Assembly: GCA_016218915.1 (NCBI GenBank)
Contig: JACRCQ010000072.1
Coordinates: 186,001-250,000, forward strand
From: Deltaproteobacteria bacterium
Lineage (GTDB): Bacteria; Myxococcota_A; Polyangia; Polyangiales; Polyangiaceae
Direction: 5' to 3'
Length of the DNA stretch: 64,000 nt
Shown one piece after another: positions 63,221 to 64,000 of the stretch. Both the position numbers and the translations under genes were made by a program. Numbering within the stretch: position 1 is the first letter of the stretch; every line of letters starts with the position of its first letter. The notes below the pieces were generated by a model, which was given only the letters and a program-made list of their open reading frames with translations, made no database searches and was not told the DNA's origin.

Positions 63221-63679
63221 ATGCAAGAACAGACCACGACGATCGAGTGCGAGAGCTGCAACAAGTCCAACCGGGTGCCGCTGGCGCGCTTGAAGGACAA
63301 GCCCAAGTGCGGCGAGTGCGGAGCGCTCCTGCCGCTGGGCGGAGGGCCCATCACGATCACCGACGACAACTTCGACACCGTGGTGTCCACGTCGCCGGTG
63401 CCGGTGGTGGTCGACTTCTGGGCACCCTGGTGCGGGCCGTGCCGGATGATCGGACCGGTCCTGGAGCAGATTGCAGGCGAAAAGCCCTTTGATGTGCTGG
63501 TCGCCAAGCTCAACGTCGACGAGAACCCGAGGACTGCGGCCCGTTTCCAGGTCCGGAGCATCCCCATGCTGGTCGCCTTCCACGACGGCGAAGCTCTCGA
63601 TTCCCAGGTGGGGGCCCTGCCGCCTGCCTCCATGCGCACCTGGGTGGACCGGGTGATCAACCGCGCACGCGCTGCCTGA
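63221..63679 (+). CDS. trxC: Thioredoxin 2
   Basis: A 152-residue thioredoxin with an N-terminal zinc ribbon (CESCNKSN, then CGEC) and a WCGPC active site, the trxC arrangement. It reduces disulfides in the cytoplasm and is a likely electron donor for the peroxiredoxin encoded directly upstream, suggesting an oxidative-stress pair. Full length, ending before the next gene. Confidence 0.95.
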   Translation: MQEQTTTIECESCNKSNRVPLARLKDKPKCGECGALLPLGGGPITITDDNFDTVVSTSPVPVVVDFWAPWCGPCRMIGPVLEQIAGEKPFDVLVAKLNVDENPRTAARFQVRSIPMLVAFHDGEALDSQVGALPPASMRTWVDRVINRARAA

Positions 63680-63762
63680 TCCATTGCCCCCCATGTTGGT
63701 GATCCCGCGCGTTGATGGTAGAGTCCATCGAGGACTTGTTCGCTCACGCGCGGAGGCTTGCC

Positions 63763-64000
63763 ATGGCGAAGACGGCATCGAGACTTATCTGGGGCAGCGC
63801 ATCAGCGGCTTTGATGTTGATCGGTGCCTACGCATGCGGCACGAGCAACGACACTCCCCCGTTTACCCCAGGACATGGCGCGAGCGCCGGCTCGGGCGGA
63901 AAGCTCGACGGGTCGGCAGCGGGCAATACCGGCGGCACGAGCAACGGCGGCGGTGGCTCGGGCGGGTTCTTCATCGATGCACCGCTCGGCGATCAGGAGC
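63763..64000 (+). CDS. Lipoprotein with Gly/Ser linker (partial, window end)
   Basis: The first 79 codons of a lipoprotein cut by the window edge. MAKTASRLIWG...ALMLIGAYAC is a signal with lipobox AYAC; GHGASAGSGGKLDGSA and GGTSNGGGGSGGFF form the linker. GGAGG is present upstream of ATG 63763. Confidence 0.75.
   Translation, partial: MAKTASRLIWGSASAALMLIGAYACGTSNDTPPFTPGHGASAGSGGKLDGSAAGNTGGTSNGGGGSGGFFIDAPLGDQE

Noticed and set aside
61517..63778. 753-residue minus-strand ORF across PilZ, peroxiredoxin and trxC
   Set aside because: Antisense to three recognised genes; low-complexity translation.

Overview
This window is a high-GC (about 65-70% by eye) stretch of bacterial chromosome, densely coded on both strands. 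The proteins point to the phylum Myxococcota, most likely class Polyangia: about 20 predicted lipoproteins, many with Gly/Ala/Ser-rich or Asp/Ala/Pro-rich linkers and Cys-rich tails; a Ser/Thr protein kinase beside an FHA-domain sigma-54 activator; proteins with AgmX/PglI-type C-termini; and TPR proteins ending in paired membrane helices. The assignment is from protein style only, with no marker gene or taxonomic search behind it.

Layout. 1-4.6 kb: a GH38 alpha-mannosidase-like enzyme and a small secreted protein converge on a repeat element whose ends supply both stop codons; a small lipoprotein follows. 4.6-8.7 kb: a HEAT-repeat protein and cysS (minus strand). 8.7-10.8 kb: a repeat cluster and a large lipoprotein resembling penicillin-binding-protein activators. 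11.0-14.6 kb: the sdhCAB operon, of the di-heme type. 14.6-25.2 kb: lipoproteins and membrane proteins (phospholipase D-like, Cys-rich, AgmX-like, DUF3592-like, alpha/beta hydrolase, Gly-rich). 25.3-29.3 kb: a regulatory hub, with an FHA/sigma-54 activator divergent from a Ser/Thr kinase. 29.5-42.2 kb: GH5 lipoprotein, serine hydrolase, zinc-ribbon anchor protein, FHA protein, three-repeat beta-helix lipoprotein, a polytopic membrane protein, an AgmX-like protein and an ABM-domain protein. 42.3-49.0 kb: a very large DUF3857/transglutaminase lipoprotein, a Cys-rich lipoprotein and lgt, the enzyme that lipidates all these lipoproteins. 49.2-52.0 kb: a TPR protein coupled to a CAP-domain lipoprotein, then a ferritin-like protein. 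52.2-53.2 kb: a decayed gene pair (truncated AAA ATPase and frameshifted partner). 53.5-55.7 kb: groES-groEL with a perfect CIRCE operator and a visible promoter. 55.8-60.8 kb: two lipoproteins, hemB, an M16 peptidase and a SurA/PpiD-type foldase. 61-64 kb: a conserved small protein, a PilZ protein, a peroxiredoxin, thioredoxin 2 and the start of another lipoprotein.

How it fits together. The housekeeping genes (cysS, sdhCAB, lgt, groESL, hemB, peroxiredoxin/trxC, the foldase/peptidase pair) are scattered among envelope genes. The unifying theme is the cell envelope: lipidation (Lgt), folding (foldase) and a large cargo of surface or periplasmic lipoproteins, with phospho-signalling (kinase, FHA proteins, sigma-54 activator) at the centre of the largest lipoprotein cluster. 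Several repeat families sit at gene ends; two of them contribute stop codons. No CRISPR array, rRNA, functional tRNA, prophage or insertion sequence was found. The best candidates for something undescribed are the degraded ATPase/partner pair, the kinase/FHA-sigma-54 hub with its lipoproteins, the repeat elements that end genes, and the Lgt with an extra membrane part and charged tail.
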